The notes below the pieces were generated by a model. It did no database searches. It saw only the letters and a program-made list of their open reading frames with translations, and was not told the DNA's origin. A program made the position numbers and the translations under genes. Positions 1 to 6,402 of a stretch of DNA of 36,058 nt are shown piece by piece. Numbering within the stretch: the first letter of the stretch is position 1; every line of letters starts with the position of its first letter. Source of the stretch: an uncultured Bacteroidales bacterium (GTDB taxonomy: Bacteria; Bacteroidota; Bacteroidia; Bacteroidales; Bacteroidaceae); contig CACYHN010000013.1 of the NCBI GenBank assembly GCA_902774275.1, forward strand, positions 1-36,058, given 5' to 3'.

Positions 1-117
1 GGGAGCAACGCTCTCTACAACTTCCTTAACTGCCTGATGGAATTCCTTCTCACCGGGATTCTTGGCTATAAGCTCAGCCATGAACTTGTCAACGTAATTC
101 TTTACCTGTTTGTCCAT
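1..117 (-). CDS. gdhA: Glutamate dehydrogenase, N-terminal fragment (cut by window edge)
   Basis: The reading frame is open from an ATG at 117 down to base 1 and gives 39 residues starting MDKQVKNYVDKFMAEL. The segment NPGEKEFHQAVKEVVESV matches the N-terminal helix of hexameric NADP-type glutamate dehydrogenases, where a 'NP.E.EF.QAV.EV' pattern is typical. The family interconverts glutamate with 2-oxoglutarate and ammonia in the cytoplasm and serves ammonium assimilation. The catalytic domains lie outside the window, so the family call rests on this short segment only. A good Bacteroidetes promoter lies upstream at 169-200 on the same strand. Confidence 0.7.
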   Translation of the reverse strand, partial: MDKQVKNYVDKFMAELIAKNPGEKEFHQAVKEVVESVAP

Positions 118-168
118 AATAGTTGAATTATTTTGTATATTTTGTGAATTTGCTATCAAAAGCGTTTG

Positions 169-200
169 CAAAGTTACTATTTGTCATCAAAACAAGCAAA
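169..200 (-). promoter_or_regulatory. Promoter of the glutamate dehydrogenase gene
   Basis: On the minus strand a -7 box TAACTTTG (169-176) follows a TTTG -33 box (197-200) by exactly 20 nt. This is the Bacteroidetes primary sigma factor pattern (TTTG, N19-21, TAnnTTTG). It predicts a 5' leader of about 45 nt before the ATG at 117. Confidence 0.7.
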
Positions 201-338
201 GAATGCGCAAATAAATTCACGTTATTTATGAAAATAATTCAATTTGATATGCATAAATAACAAAAACCGACACAATACCTGCCACTTTGGGCATAAATAT
301 GCACAATCCGATACCACTTGCATACAATTTGTCAGGAG

Positions 339-614
339 CGCAAAAGGGACGGTTCTATCTGTGCCTTTTTCCAGGAGAACTTTTTGGGTATCAGTATCTG
401 AAACTACGCGCTTCGCGCTATCCCTCCTATTCACAATAAGACGCTCTGAAAGGCATGAGTAAACTCCTACCTTCCAGAGCATCTTCTTGAGAACAGGCTC
501 CTCCCGTTCACAAGCCCACGGGCGGCCATGGTTTCTGATACCGATACCCAAAAAGTTCTGTGCACCTTGGAGTATTATCGAAAAGGGCACAGATAGAACC
601 GCCCCTTTTGTGCC
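339..614. repeat. Long imperfect palindrome, REP/MITE-like element
   Basis: The left arm (about 339-404) and right arm (about 531-614) are inverted copies of each other. Shared pieces include GGTTCTATCTGTGCC and AACTTTTTGGGTATC. The right arm carries roughly 20 extra bases in its middle. Between the arms lies a second hairpin (GCTCTGAAAGG at 443-453 against CCTTCCAGAGC at 470-480, one mismatch) and a small palindrome CGCGCTTCGCGC. The outer ends (CAAAAGGGACGG / CCGCCCCTTTTGTGCC) resemble the short palindrome at 6240-6258. No convincing protein is encoded. Open frames across it are by-products of the symmetry. It is most likely a non-autonomous repeat of the REP type; a structured RNA is possible. 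Confidence 0.75.
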
Positions 615-633
615 CCCAATTGCACGCTTTTTG

Positions 634-641
634 TATCTTTG
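634..641 (+). promoter_or_regulatory. -7 box for the epimerase gene
   Basis: TATCTTTG fits the Bacteroidetes -7 consensus TAnnTTTG and lies 19 nt before the ATG at 661, implying a leader of about a dozen bases. The best upstream TTTG (607-610, inside the end of the palindromic element) is about 23 nt away, slightly wider than usual. If that pairing is real, the repeat donates the -33 box. Confidence 0.45.
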
Positions 642-660
642 CACATCAAATGAAAAAAGG

Positions 661-1698
661 ATGAAGATACTTGTAACGGGAGCAGCCGGATTCATCGGCT
701 CAAAACTTGCGTACCGCCTTGCTGAGCGCGGCGATGAGGTAATTGGACTTGACAACATCAATGATTATTATGATGTTCGCCTCAAACTGGGCCGACTCAC
801 CCAATGCGGAATAATATCGCATAGCGGCCGATACATAGACGGCTCCATAAGACAAAGCACAAAGTTTGAAAACTACCGTTTCATAAAGATGGACCTGGCT
901 GACCGCGGCCAGATGGCAGAGTTCTTTGAGCAGGAAAAATTTGATGTGGTAGTTAATCTGGCAGCACAAGCCGGCGTGCGCTACTCAATCACCAATCCTT
1001 ATGCATATCTGGACAGCAACCTGGTAGGTTTCATGAATGTACTGGAGTGCTGCCGCCACAATGACGTCAAGTATCTGGTCTATGCATCGTCATCATCGGT
1101 CTATGGAATGAATGACAAGGTTCCGTTCTCTGAGGATGACCGCGTGGATAATCCCGTAAGCCTCTACGCCGCCACCAAGAAGGCAAACGAGCTTATGGCC
1201 CACTCCTACAGTAAGCTGTATGGCCTGCCCACCACCGGCCTGCGTTTCTTTACCGTATATGGCCCTTGGGGACGTCCCGATATGGCACCGATGCTGTTTG
1301 CCACAGCAATAAGCAAAGGTGAGCCCATCAAGGTGTTCAACAACGGCAACCTTAGCCGTGACTTCACCTATATAGATGATATAGTAGAGGGTACCATCCA
1401 GGTAATCGATCATCAGCCCAAAGCTGAGGAGTGCCCCAATAATGTTCCCTGGAAAGTATATAATATAGGTTGCTCCAACCCTGTACAGCTTATGGATTTC
1501 ATAAACGAAATTGAGAGTGCGCTGGGCGTTGAAGCCAACAAGATATTCCTGCCCATGCAGCAGGGCGATGTTCTCAAGACCTATGCCGATACCTCCAAAC
1601 TTGAGCGCGAGTGCGGCTACAAGCCATCCACCACCCTGCACGACGGCATAACCAAATTCATTGAGTGGTTCAAATCGGACCTCAATCCGCTAAAGTAA
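661..1698 (+). CDS. NAD-dependent nucleotide-sugar epimerase (UDP-glucuronate 4-epimerase type)
   Basis: This 345-residue protein is an extended short-chain dehydrogenase/reductase. It starts MKILVTGAAGFIGSKLA with the NAD-binding Gly motif at residues 7-13. It carries the catalytic SSSSVYG segment (about 143-149) and the YxxxK pair (Tyr169, Lys173). The N-terminal NINDYYDVRLK stretch and length match UDP-glucuronate 4-epimerases (CapI/GAE type), which supply UDP-galacturonate for capsule or LPS; UDP-glucose 4-epimerase is the main alternative. A longer in-frame start at 487 exists but adds residues encoded by the palindromic repeat, so 661 was chosen. No sugar-transferase neighbours are present. 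The stop codon directly abuts the stop codon of the convergent adaptor gene with no gap. Confidence 0.88.
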   Translation: MKILVTGAAGFIGSKLAYRLAERGDEVIGLDNINDYYDVRLKLGRLTQCGIISHSGRYIDGSIRQSTKFENYRFIKMDLADRGQMAEFFEQEKFDVVVNLAAQAGVRYSITNPYAYLDSNLVGFMNVLECCRHNDVKYLVYASSSSVYGMNDKVPFSEDDRVDNPVSLYAATKKANELMAHSYSKLYGLPTTGLRFFTVYGPWGRPDMAPMLFATAISKGEPIKVFNNGNLSRDFTYIDDIVEGTIQVIDHQPKAEECPNNVPWKVYNIGCSNPVQLMDFINEIESALGVEANKIFLPMQQGDVLKTYADTSKLERECGYKPSTTLHDGITKFIEWFKSDLNPLK

Positions 1699-2949
1699 TC
1701 ACTCCAGCACCACCTCATCTGCATCGGCAATGCGGTCATAGCCGGTGGTTATTATAACATCGCCAGGCTCAAGGCCCTCAAGCACCTCATACTGACGGGG
1801 ATTCTGACGACCGATGCTTACAGGTACGCGTATTGCTCTGTTGCCCTGCGCATTCAGGCGGAACACCCACTGGCCATGAGTATAGTTATAGAAGTTTCCT
1901 TTGGGTACCATCACTGACTGAGCCTGGCCGCCCAGTTCTATGCGGGCCTGATAGCTCTTGCCTATGCGGGCATTGTCTGGTATGGAATCCGTAAACACCA
2001 GATAGAGTTCAAATGAACCGTTCTTGATTTCAGGTACAGTACCACTCACTACCATAGGATAAGTCTTCTTTTCATAGGTGATGGTGGCGGGACAGCCCAC
2101 CTCTATCTTATCTATATAATATTCATTGATGCTAAGTTTCATACGGAAGGCATCCATACGCTTGACATCGCCTATGGCACTGCCCGCGCCCACTTTAAGG
2201 CCCGGCTCAAGCGACAATCCGCTCAGTTGGCCATCGGTCGGGGCAGTTACAACCAGGTCCTTAAGGCGGGCCTCGCTGCGCGCCAGCTGCCGGCGCGCAT
2301 CCTCCAGTTCATCCTGCATAGCCTCACGTTTTATTACATTGAGTACAGAGTCCTGACGGCGGCTCTCAATCTCCAGCTGCGTGCTCTTGAGTTTATACCG
2401 GTATTCATCATCGGCCACCTCAAGCTGTGCCTTACTCTTGAATCCCATCTTATACTCCTCCTGGTCCAGGACATGCTGTTTCTCAAGACGCCCCAGTTCA
2501 TACTGAGTCTGCATGATTGAGCGCTGCAGGGATATGTCACGCTGCTGCATCTCAATAATCTGGGTGCGGAAACTGCGGTCCTGCTTGCGCCATTGGTTGC
2601 GGGCATCCTGTATGGTACGCTCCAGATCCGGATCACTAAGTATCAGGATAGTATCACCCTTGTGCAACATTGCACCATCCTGAGCCACAATACGCTCCAC
2701 AAAACCGCCTTCGCGTGTATAAATCTTAAGAGTCTGGATAGGCTGCAGAGTACCCTCAGCGTTGACGTACTCTGAGAACTCGCCTACTGTAACCGTACCA
2801 GTCTGCACGCTCTCAGCACTGATCCTTATTACACGCGGACCTGTTGAGACCTTGATGAGCAGAACTATCAGCGCCAGTCCGAGCAGGCCTGCAACTATAT
2901 GTATGCGGTATTTTACATACCATTTCTTAGGAGGTAACTTAACGTCCAT
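1699..2949 (-). CDS. HlyD/RND-type periplasmic adaptor (membrane fusion protein)
   Basis: A 416-residue protein starting MDVKLPPKKWYVKYRI, with one N-terminal membrane anchor (about residues 14-32). A biotinyl-lipoyl-like half follows (EGGFVERIVAQDGAMLHKGDTILILSDPDL), then a long coiled-coil hairpin (about 105-225), a second lipoyl half (LVVTAPTDGQLSGL) and beta-barrel/membrane-proximal domains ending EPGDVIITTGYDRIADADEVVLE. Such adaptors bridge an inner-membrane transporter to a TolC channel. A TTG-initiated start six bases upstream is possible, but ATG at 2949 is preferred. The gene overlaps the upstream TolC gene by 11 bp, so the two are co-transcribed from the promoter at 4464-4495. The likely transporter partner is the permease at 6403-8823. 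Confidence 0.9.
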   Translation of the reverse strand: MDVKLPPKKWYVKYRIHIVAGLLGLALIVLLIKVSTGPRVIRISAESVQTGTVTVGEFSEYVNAEGTLQPIQTLKIYTREGGFVERIVAQDGAMLHKGDTILILSDPDLERTIQDARNQWRKQDRSFRTQIIEMQQRDISLQRSIMQTQYELGRLEKQHVLDQEEYKMGFKSKAQLEVADDEYRYKLKSTQLEIESRRQDSVLNVIKREAMQDELEDARRQLARSEARLKDLVVTAPTDGQLSGLSLEPGLKVGAGSAIGDVKRMDAFRMKLSINEYYIDKIEVGCPATITYEKKTYPMVVSGTVPEIKNGSFELYLVFTDSIPDNARIGKSYQARIELGGQAQSVMVPKGNFYNYTHGQWVFRLNAQGNRAIRVPVSIGRQNPRQYEVLEGLEPGDVIITTGYDRIADADEVVLE

Positions 2950-4420
2950 ATTCAACTTGATATTCTAAAAGTGAGTTATTCTGAAAATCATATCCCGTCA
3001 TACTGCGTATGGTGTAATAGAGCTGCCACCATGTACTCAAGGCCGATACATATCCACGGTATGCCGAGTCCTTTGAAGTAATGGCGGAATTGAGGTCAAG
3101 TATGGTGGAGCGGCCTGTCATATAGAGCTGGCGCGCCACCTCATAGCGGTGCTGGGCCGTGAGCATTGTGCGGTGAGCAATGTCAACGCGGCGCTGCTGC
3201 AGGTTAAACTGACTCACGGCACGTGATATCTGACGGTCAAACGAGAGCTGCTGCTGTTCCAGACGCATATTGGTGAGCTCCAGATTGTTCTTGGCTACAC
3301 GCACACGGCCTCTGCCCTGCCCCCAATCAAGAATAGGAATGCTCAACGTAAGGCTGATGGACTGCTCGTCATTTAGATGCCTCATACTCTCATTGAACTC
3401 ATCGGCTGTCTGCGCAAGTCCCAGCCTGATATATACCGATGCCCTCAGGCCCGTCTGTGCCTTGGCATACGCCAATGAACTCTCGCTGTTAAGGCGGCTC
3501 AACTGCATGCTCTCCATATCGGGGTTGTTCTGGTATGCAAGCTCCAAGGCCTGGCTCAGATCAACCTGAAACTCCGGAATACTGTCTGACGTGACCACCT
3601 CAATACGTGCATCTGACGGTAGATTCAGATAGTTACGAAGCTGATCGGCAGCCTCATCAAATGACATCTGGGTGGTTATTATGCTGGTCTCCTCATTCAG
3701 CTTGTTCAGTTCCAGCTGCAGGAGTTCATTCTCCGTTATGGTACCTATATTATATCGGCCCAGGCCGAAAGCATACATGGTATCGGCTGCCGCAAGGTTT
3801 ATCGTGGCAATCTCCAGCTCCGTCTGAGCCGATGCCAGGTTGAAGAAATAGTTCACGGCATTGGCAGCCACAAGCTCCATAGTCTCAGCATATTGCTTGC
3901 GGGCCATCTTATAGTATAACGGCTCGGTCTTGCGTTCCCATTTCATGCTGTTGTAGCCTGAAAGGTCCTGGCTGAAACTAAGTTGCAGCGGCTGGGTATA
4001 ATAGCTCTTGGTATGCTCATCGCCCAGCATATCCAGACGGCTCACGGAACCTGAAAGCGACAGCGTTCCGCCGGTAAACCATATACTCTGGCTAAGATTG
4101 ACTGAGAGATTAGTACTGAGGCTGTTGCTACGGGCATACTGCTCACTGCCATCACCCAATGTCACGCTGCGCGTGCTACGGTTAAGTGAAGGACTTGAAG
4201 ATAGTGATAATGAAGGCAGCATGCTGGCCTTGTAACTGCGGTAGCTCCAATAGGCCGATTCAAACGTGTTACGTGCCTGCACCGCATTGGGCGATGACTC
4301 CTGCGCCATACGTATCACCTCGTGCAGTGTTAGCGTCACCACCTCATCCTGGGCTGCCCAAACCGGAGAGGCCAGCATGCACCATGCAGTCAGTGCGATA
4401 TACTTGTTAAATCCTTTCAT
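2939..4420 (-). CDS. TolC-family outer membrane efflux protein
   Basis: A 493-residue protein with a cleavable signal peptide (MKGFNKYIALTAWCMLASPVWA) followed by the TolC-type opening LTLHEVIRMAQESSPNAVQARN. Two related helical halves contain the family's long Gln/Leu-rich coiled coils (for example MRLEQQQLSFDRQISRAVSQ). It should form the trimeric outer membrane and periplasmic channel of an export system. It is the first gene of a two-gene operon with the adaptor downstream (11-bp overlap). It is divergent from the response-regulator gene; their shared 203-bp upstream region holds a promoter and a 28-bp site that recurs before the permease. The substrate cannot be inferred. Confidence 0.92.
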   Translation of the reverse strand: MKGFNKYIALTAWCMLASPVWAAQDEVVTLTLHEVIRMAQESSPNAVQARNTFESAYWSYRSYKASMLPSLSLSSSPSLNRSTRSVTLGDGSEQYARSNSLSTNLSVNLSQSIWFTGGTLSLSGSVSRLDMLGDEHTKSYYTQPLQLSFSQDLSGYNSMKWERKTEPLYYKMARKQYAETMELVAANAVNYFFNLASAQTELEIATINLAAADTMYAFGLGRYNIGTITENELLQLELNKLNEETSIITTQMSFDEAADQLRNYLNLPSDARIEVVTSDSIPEFQVDLSQALELAYQNNPDMESMQLSRLNSESSLAYAKAQTGLRASVYIRLGLAQTADEFNESMRHLNDEQSISLTLSIPILDWGQGRGRVRVAKNNLELTNMRLEQQQLSFDRQISRAVSQFNLQQRRVDIAHRTMLTAQHRYEVARQLYMTGRSTILDLNSAITSKDSAYRGYVSALSTWWQLYYTIRSMTGYDFQNNSLLEYQVEYGR

Positions 4421-4463
4421 CTCGGTAACAATAAATAATACGGTCTCGTTTTAAAACACAGGC

Positions 4464-4495
4464 CAAAATTATCCGCCGTTACCCCCATACGCCAA
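4464..4495 (-). promoter_or_regulatory. Promoter of the tolC-hlyD operon
   Basis: On the minus strand a -7 box TAATTTTG (4464-4471) is preceded by TTGG (4492-4495) about 20 nt upstream. The core GGATAATTTTGG is identical to the permease promoter core at 6346-6357. Transcription should start near 4457, giving a leader of about 37 nt. Confidence 0.65.
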
Positions 4496-4521
4496 GGGAA
4501 AAATACAAAATCGCACTTTTA

Positions 4522-4549
4522 TGCCCAAAATTGTCAAATTTTTGGACAC
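4522..4549. promoter_or_regulatory. 28-bp operator candidate, copy 1 (minus orientation)
   Basis: Read on the minus strand, this site contains the imperfect palindrome TGTCCAAAAATTTGACA followed by a TTTTGGGCA half. It agrees with 6270-6297 (plus strand) at 27 of 28 positions. It lies in the divergent region between the tolC-like operon and the response-regulator gene, at the same distance from the tolC-like -7 box as copy 2 is from the permease -7 box. It is the obvious candidate binding site of the adjacent Fis-type regulator; that assignment is inference. Confidence 0.6.
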
Positions 4550-4607
4550 TCACCCATCAAAACGCGAAAGAATGGCTTTTGCTGCAGCGGCAATGAACTA
4601 ATTGTAT

Positions 4608-4615
4608 TACATTTG
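4608..4615 (+). promoter_or_regulatory. Possible -7 box for the two-component operon
   Basis: TACATTTG fits the Bacteroidetes -7 consensus and lies 9 nt before the ATG at 4624, which would make the transcript nearly leaderless. The upstream TTTG at 4578-4581 is about 26 nt away, wider than normal, so this is a weaker call than the other promoters here. Confidence 0.35.
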
Positions 4616-4623
4616 AAACCGTT

Positions 4624-5220
4624 ATGAAACAGGCCAAGGTTTTAGTTATAGATGATAATACCGCCGTGCTAAGTACGTTGCGGATAGTGTTAAAGAGTTG
4701 CTTCAGCACTGTGGTTGCCGTGGCTGACCCCAAACTCATTCCTGCTCTGATAAGCCAGGGTGATGTTGATGCCGTTCTGCTGGACATGAACTTTGGCAGT
4801 GACCGCCTGGACGGTCAGGATGGCCTGTTCTGGTTGGACCGCATCATGAACCGTAGCGGACTTGACAATCCGCCTGCAGTTGTCATGATTACCGCATTCG
4901 GCGATATCAGTCTGGCTGTGCAGTCACTCAAGAAAGGGGCATCGGACTTTATTCAGAAGCCCTGGGATAACAATGACCTTGTAACCAAACTATCCGAGGC
5001 TATTGATAAGAGGGACGCCCGCACACGTGAGACACAGGATACTACGGCCGATGCTGCAAGCGATGAGGCTGAAGTAACTTCTACACTTGAAGAAATGGAG
5101 AAACAGGCTATCAGGAAGGTGCTTGAGCAGTCAGACAGAAACCTTACTGTGGCAGCCGACAAGCTTGGCGTAAGCCGCCAGACACTCTATAACAAGATGA
5201 AACGTTATGGCATTGACTAG
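4624..5220 (+). CDS. Two-component response regulator, receiver plus Fis-type HTH, no AAA+ domain
   Basis: A 198-residue protein. Residues 1-125 are a CheY-like receiver with the acidic pocket Asp10/Asp11, phospho-acceptor Asp54 (VLLDMNF), Thr90 (MITAFGD) and Lys112 (FIQKPW). A Thr/Ala/Glu-rich linker (about 134-155) leads to a C-terminal Fis-type helix-turn-helix (MEKQAIRKVLEQ...AADKLGVSRQTLYNKMKRYGID). NtrC-type regulators carry a sigma-54-activating AAA+ domain between these parts; here it is absent, as in the PrrA/RegA class. The protein should therefore act directly on promoters rather than as a sigma-54 activator. It overlaps the kinase gene by 14 bp. Likely targets are the two 28-bp sites at 4522 and 6270. 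Confidence 0.9.
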   Translation: MKQAKVLVIDDNTAVLSTLRIVLKSCFSTVVAVADPKLIPALISQGDVDAVLLDMNFGSDRLDGQDGLFWLDRIMNRSGLDNPPAVVMITAFGDISLAVQSLKKGASDFIQKPWDNNDLVTKLSEAIDKRDARTRETQDTTADAASDEAEVTSTLEEMEKQAIRKVLEQSDRNLTVAADKLGVSRQTLYNKMKRYGID

Positions 5221-6226
5221 CCGTCATTTCACTTGGAATGTAGTCATTACGGCGCTGCTTGTAATGACTATGCCGGCCGCATCGGTCCTGCTCGCCATGA
5301 GTGTGGACAGGGTGCAGGCATCGGGTTCCAAGGGTATGCTGCTTTCATTAGGCGCAATAGTGGCTGCTATAGTGGCAGTATTTGCGTTGTTCAGACTCAT
5401 TAGGATTATACGCTATCCTGTCAACCAGACAGAGCTTATGGCCCGTGCCGTGGTCAACAAGGACTTCATGCTCCATATTCCCAAGACCGATGACCCCATG
5501 CTGGGGCGGGCATCGCAGGATATGAACCGTATCCTTGAGACCTACCGCAAGGACCAGAATGAACTTGAAACCCGCAAGAATTACTATGACCGCATACTGC
5601 GCGTGATGACCCATGAACTGCGTAACACCGTCACACCTATTGTTTCACTCACAGACTGGATGCTCCAGAACCCTGATGCGCAGTCTGAACAGGAGCGTCA
5701 GGAGGCCATAGAGATAATAAACACCCAGGCGCATAATGTGTGTAGTTTCCTGGAATCATACCGCCAGCTTACGGTTCTGGCTCAACCCTCCATGTCCGAT
5801 TTACCAGCAACCACCCTGTTCCGTAATATCCAGGCCCTCATCAAGGCGGAGAAGGGTGCTGACCGCGTGCGCTTTGAAACGGCGGGCGATGTAATTCTGC
5901 ATGTGGATTCCAGCCTGATATCCCTGGCTCTCATGAATATAATAAGGAATGCCATCCAGGCTACTGATGAGGTTGAGGATGGACAGGTTACCGTGCTTGC
6001 ATCAATGCCGGGCGGCAAACCTCTCATAACCGTGACCAACAACGGTCCGGAAATTCCGCAAGCCATAATAGAGCAAATATTCATGCCCTTCTATTCAACA
6101 AAAAAGAAACAGAGCGGCAGCGGTATTGGCCTAGCCCTGTCGCGTCAGATCATGCAGTTGCATGAGGGCACGCTTACCTGCTCATCACATTACCCATACA
6201 CCACCTTCACATTCCAGTTCAAATGA
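5207..6226 (+). CDS. Membrane sensor histidine kinase, partner of the adjacent regulator
   Basis: A 339-residue protein with two N-terminal membrane helices (about 11-31 and 44-63) enclosing only a short extracytoplasmic loop. A linker follows, then the dimerisation/phospho-acceptor box RVMTHELRNTVTPIV with His136. The ATPase domain shows an N box (LALMNIIRNAIQATDE), a G1-like segment VTNNGPEIP (Asn where many kinases have Asp) and G2 GSGIGLALSRQIM. The tiny periplasmic loop suggests sensing within the membrane or via a partner such as the neighbouring permease. Translation starts inside the regulator gene (14-bp overlap), so the two are coupled. Confidence 0.92.
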   Translation: MALTSRHFTWNVVITALLVMTMPAASVLLAMSVDRVQASGSKGMLLSLGAIVAAIVAVFALFRLIRIIRYPVNQTELMARAVVNKDFMLHIPKTDDPMLGRASQDMNRILETYRKDQNELETRKNYYDRILRVMTHELRNTVTPIVSLTDWMLQNPDAQSEQERQEAIEIINTQAHNVCSFLESYRQLTVLAQPSMSDLPATTLFRNIQALIKAEKGADRVRFETAGDVILHVDSSLISLALMNIIRNAIQATDEVEDGQVTVLASMPGGKPLITVTNNGPEIPQAIIEQIFMPFYSTKKKQSGSGIGLALSRQIMQLHEGTLTCSSHYPYTTFTFQFK

Positions 6227-6239
6227 ACCAAAGTGACCC

Positions 6240-6258
6240 AAAGGGGACAGTCCCCTTT
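6240..6258. repeat. Perfect odd palindrome, short REP-like unit
   Basis: AAAGGGGAC and GTCCCCTTT form nine-base arms around a single A. The flanks GTGACCC and TGTGCC and the core resemble the ends of the element at 339-614. It sits 13 bp after the kinase stop codon, so as RNA it could also act as a hairpin, but no U-tract follows directly. Confidence 0.6.
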
Positions 6259-6269
6259 GTGCCGTTTTT

Positions 6270-6297
6270 GTGTCCAAAAATTTGACACTTTTGGGCA
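6270..6297. promoter_or_regulatory. 28-bp operator candidate, copy 2
   Basis: This plus-strand site is TGTCCAAAAATTTGACA plus flanking bases and a TTTTGGGCA half. It differs from the inverted copy at 4522-4549 at one position. It ends 25 nt upstream of the permease -33 box, a position suited to an activator. Confidence 0.6.
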
Positions 6298-6322
6298 AAA
6301 ATGAACGTTTTCATCTTTTTTG

Positions 6323-6355
6323 TTTGGAGCATGCCGCTACAGGAGGATAATTTTG
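6323..6355 (+). promoter_or_regulatory. Promoter of the FtsX/MacB-like permease gene
   Basis: TTTG (6323-6326) and TAATTTTG (6348-6355) are separated by 21 nt. The surrounding GGATAATTTTGG is identical to the tolC-like promoter, and the distance to the upstream 28-bp site is the same in both. The predicted leader is about 40 nt. Confidence 0.65.
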
Positions 6356-6402
6356 GAGCGTAAAACAAAACAAACAAGAAACAACCTCCAAAAGTCCTTA
6401 AA

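Noticed and set aside
487-660. N-terminal extension of the epimerase to residue 403
   Set aside because: The added residues are encoded by the palindromic element and precede the predicted transcription start; the Rossmann fold begins exactly at ATG 661.
222-761. 179-codon open frame on the minus strand (and a 72-codon plus-strand frame at 244-462) across the palindrome
   Set aside because: They are produced by the inverted repeat and the start of the epimerase gene read backwards; composition and motifs do not resemble a protein.
4500-4530. Possible sigma-54 promoter (TGGGCATAAAAGTGC on the minus strand, with GG and GC at the right spacing)
   Set aside because: The matching promoter at 6290 lacks the GC element, the regulator lacks a sigma-54 AAA+ domain, and both promoters have good TAATTTTG -7 boxes.
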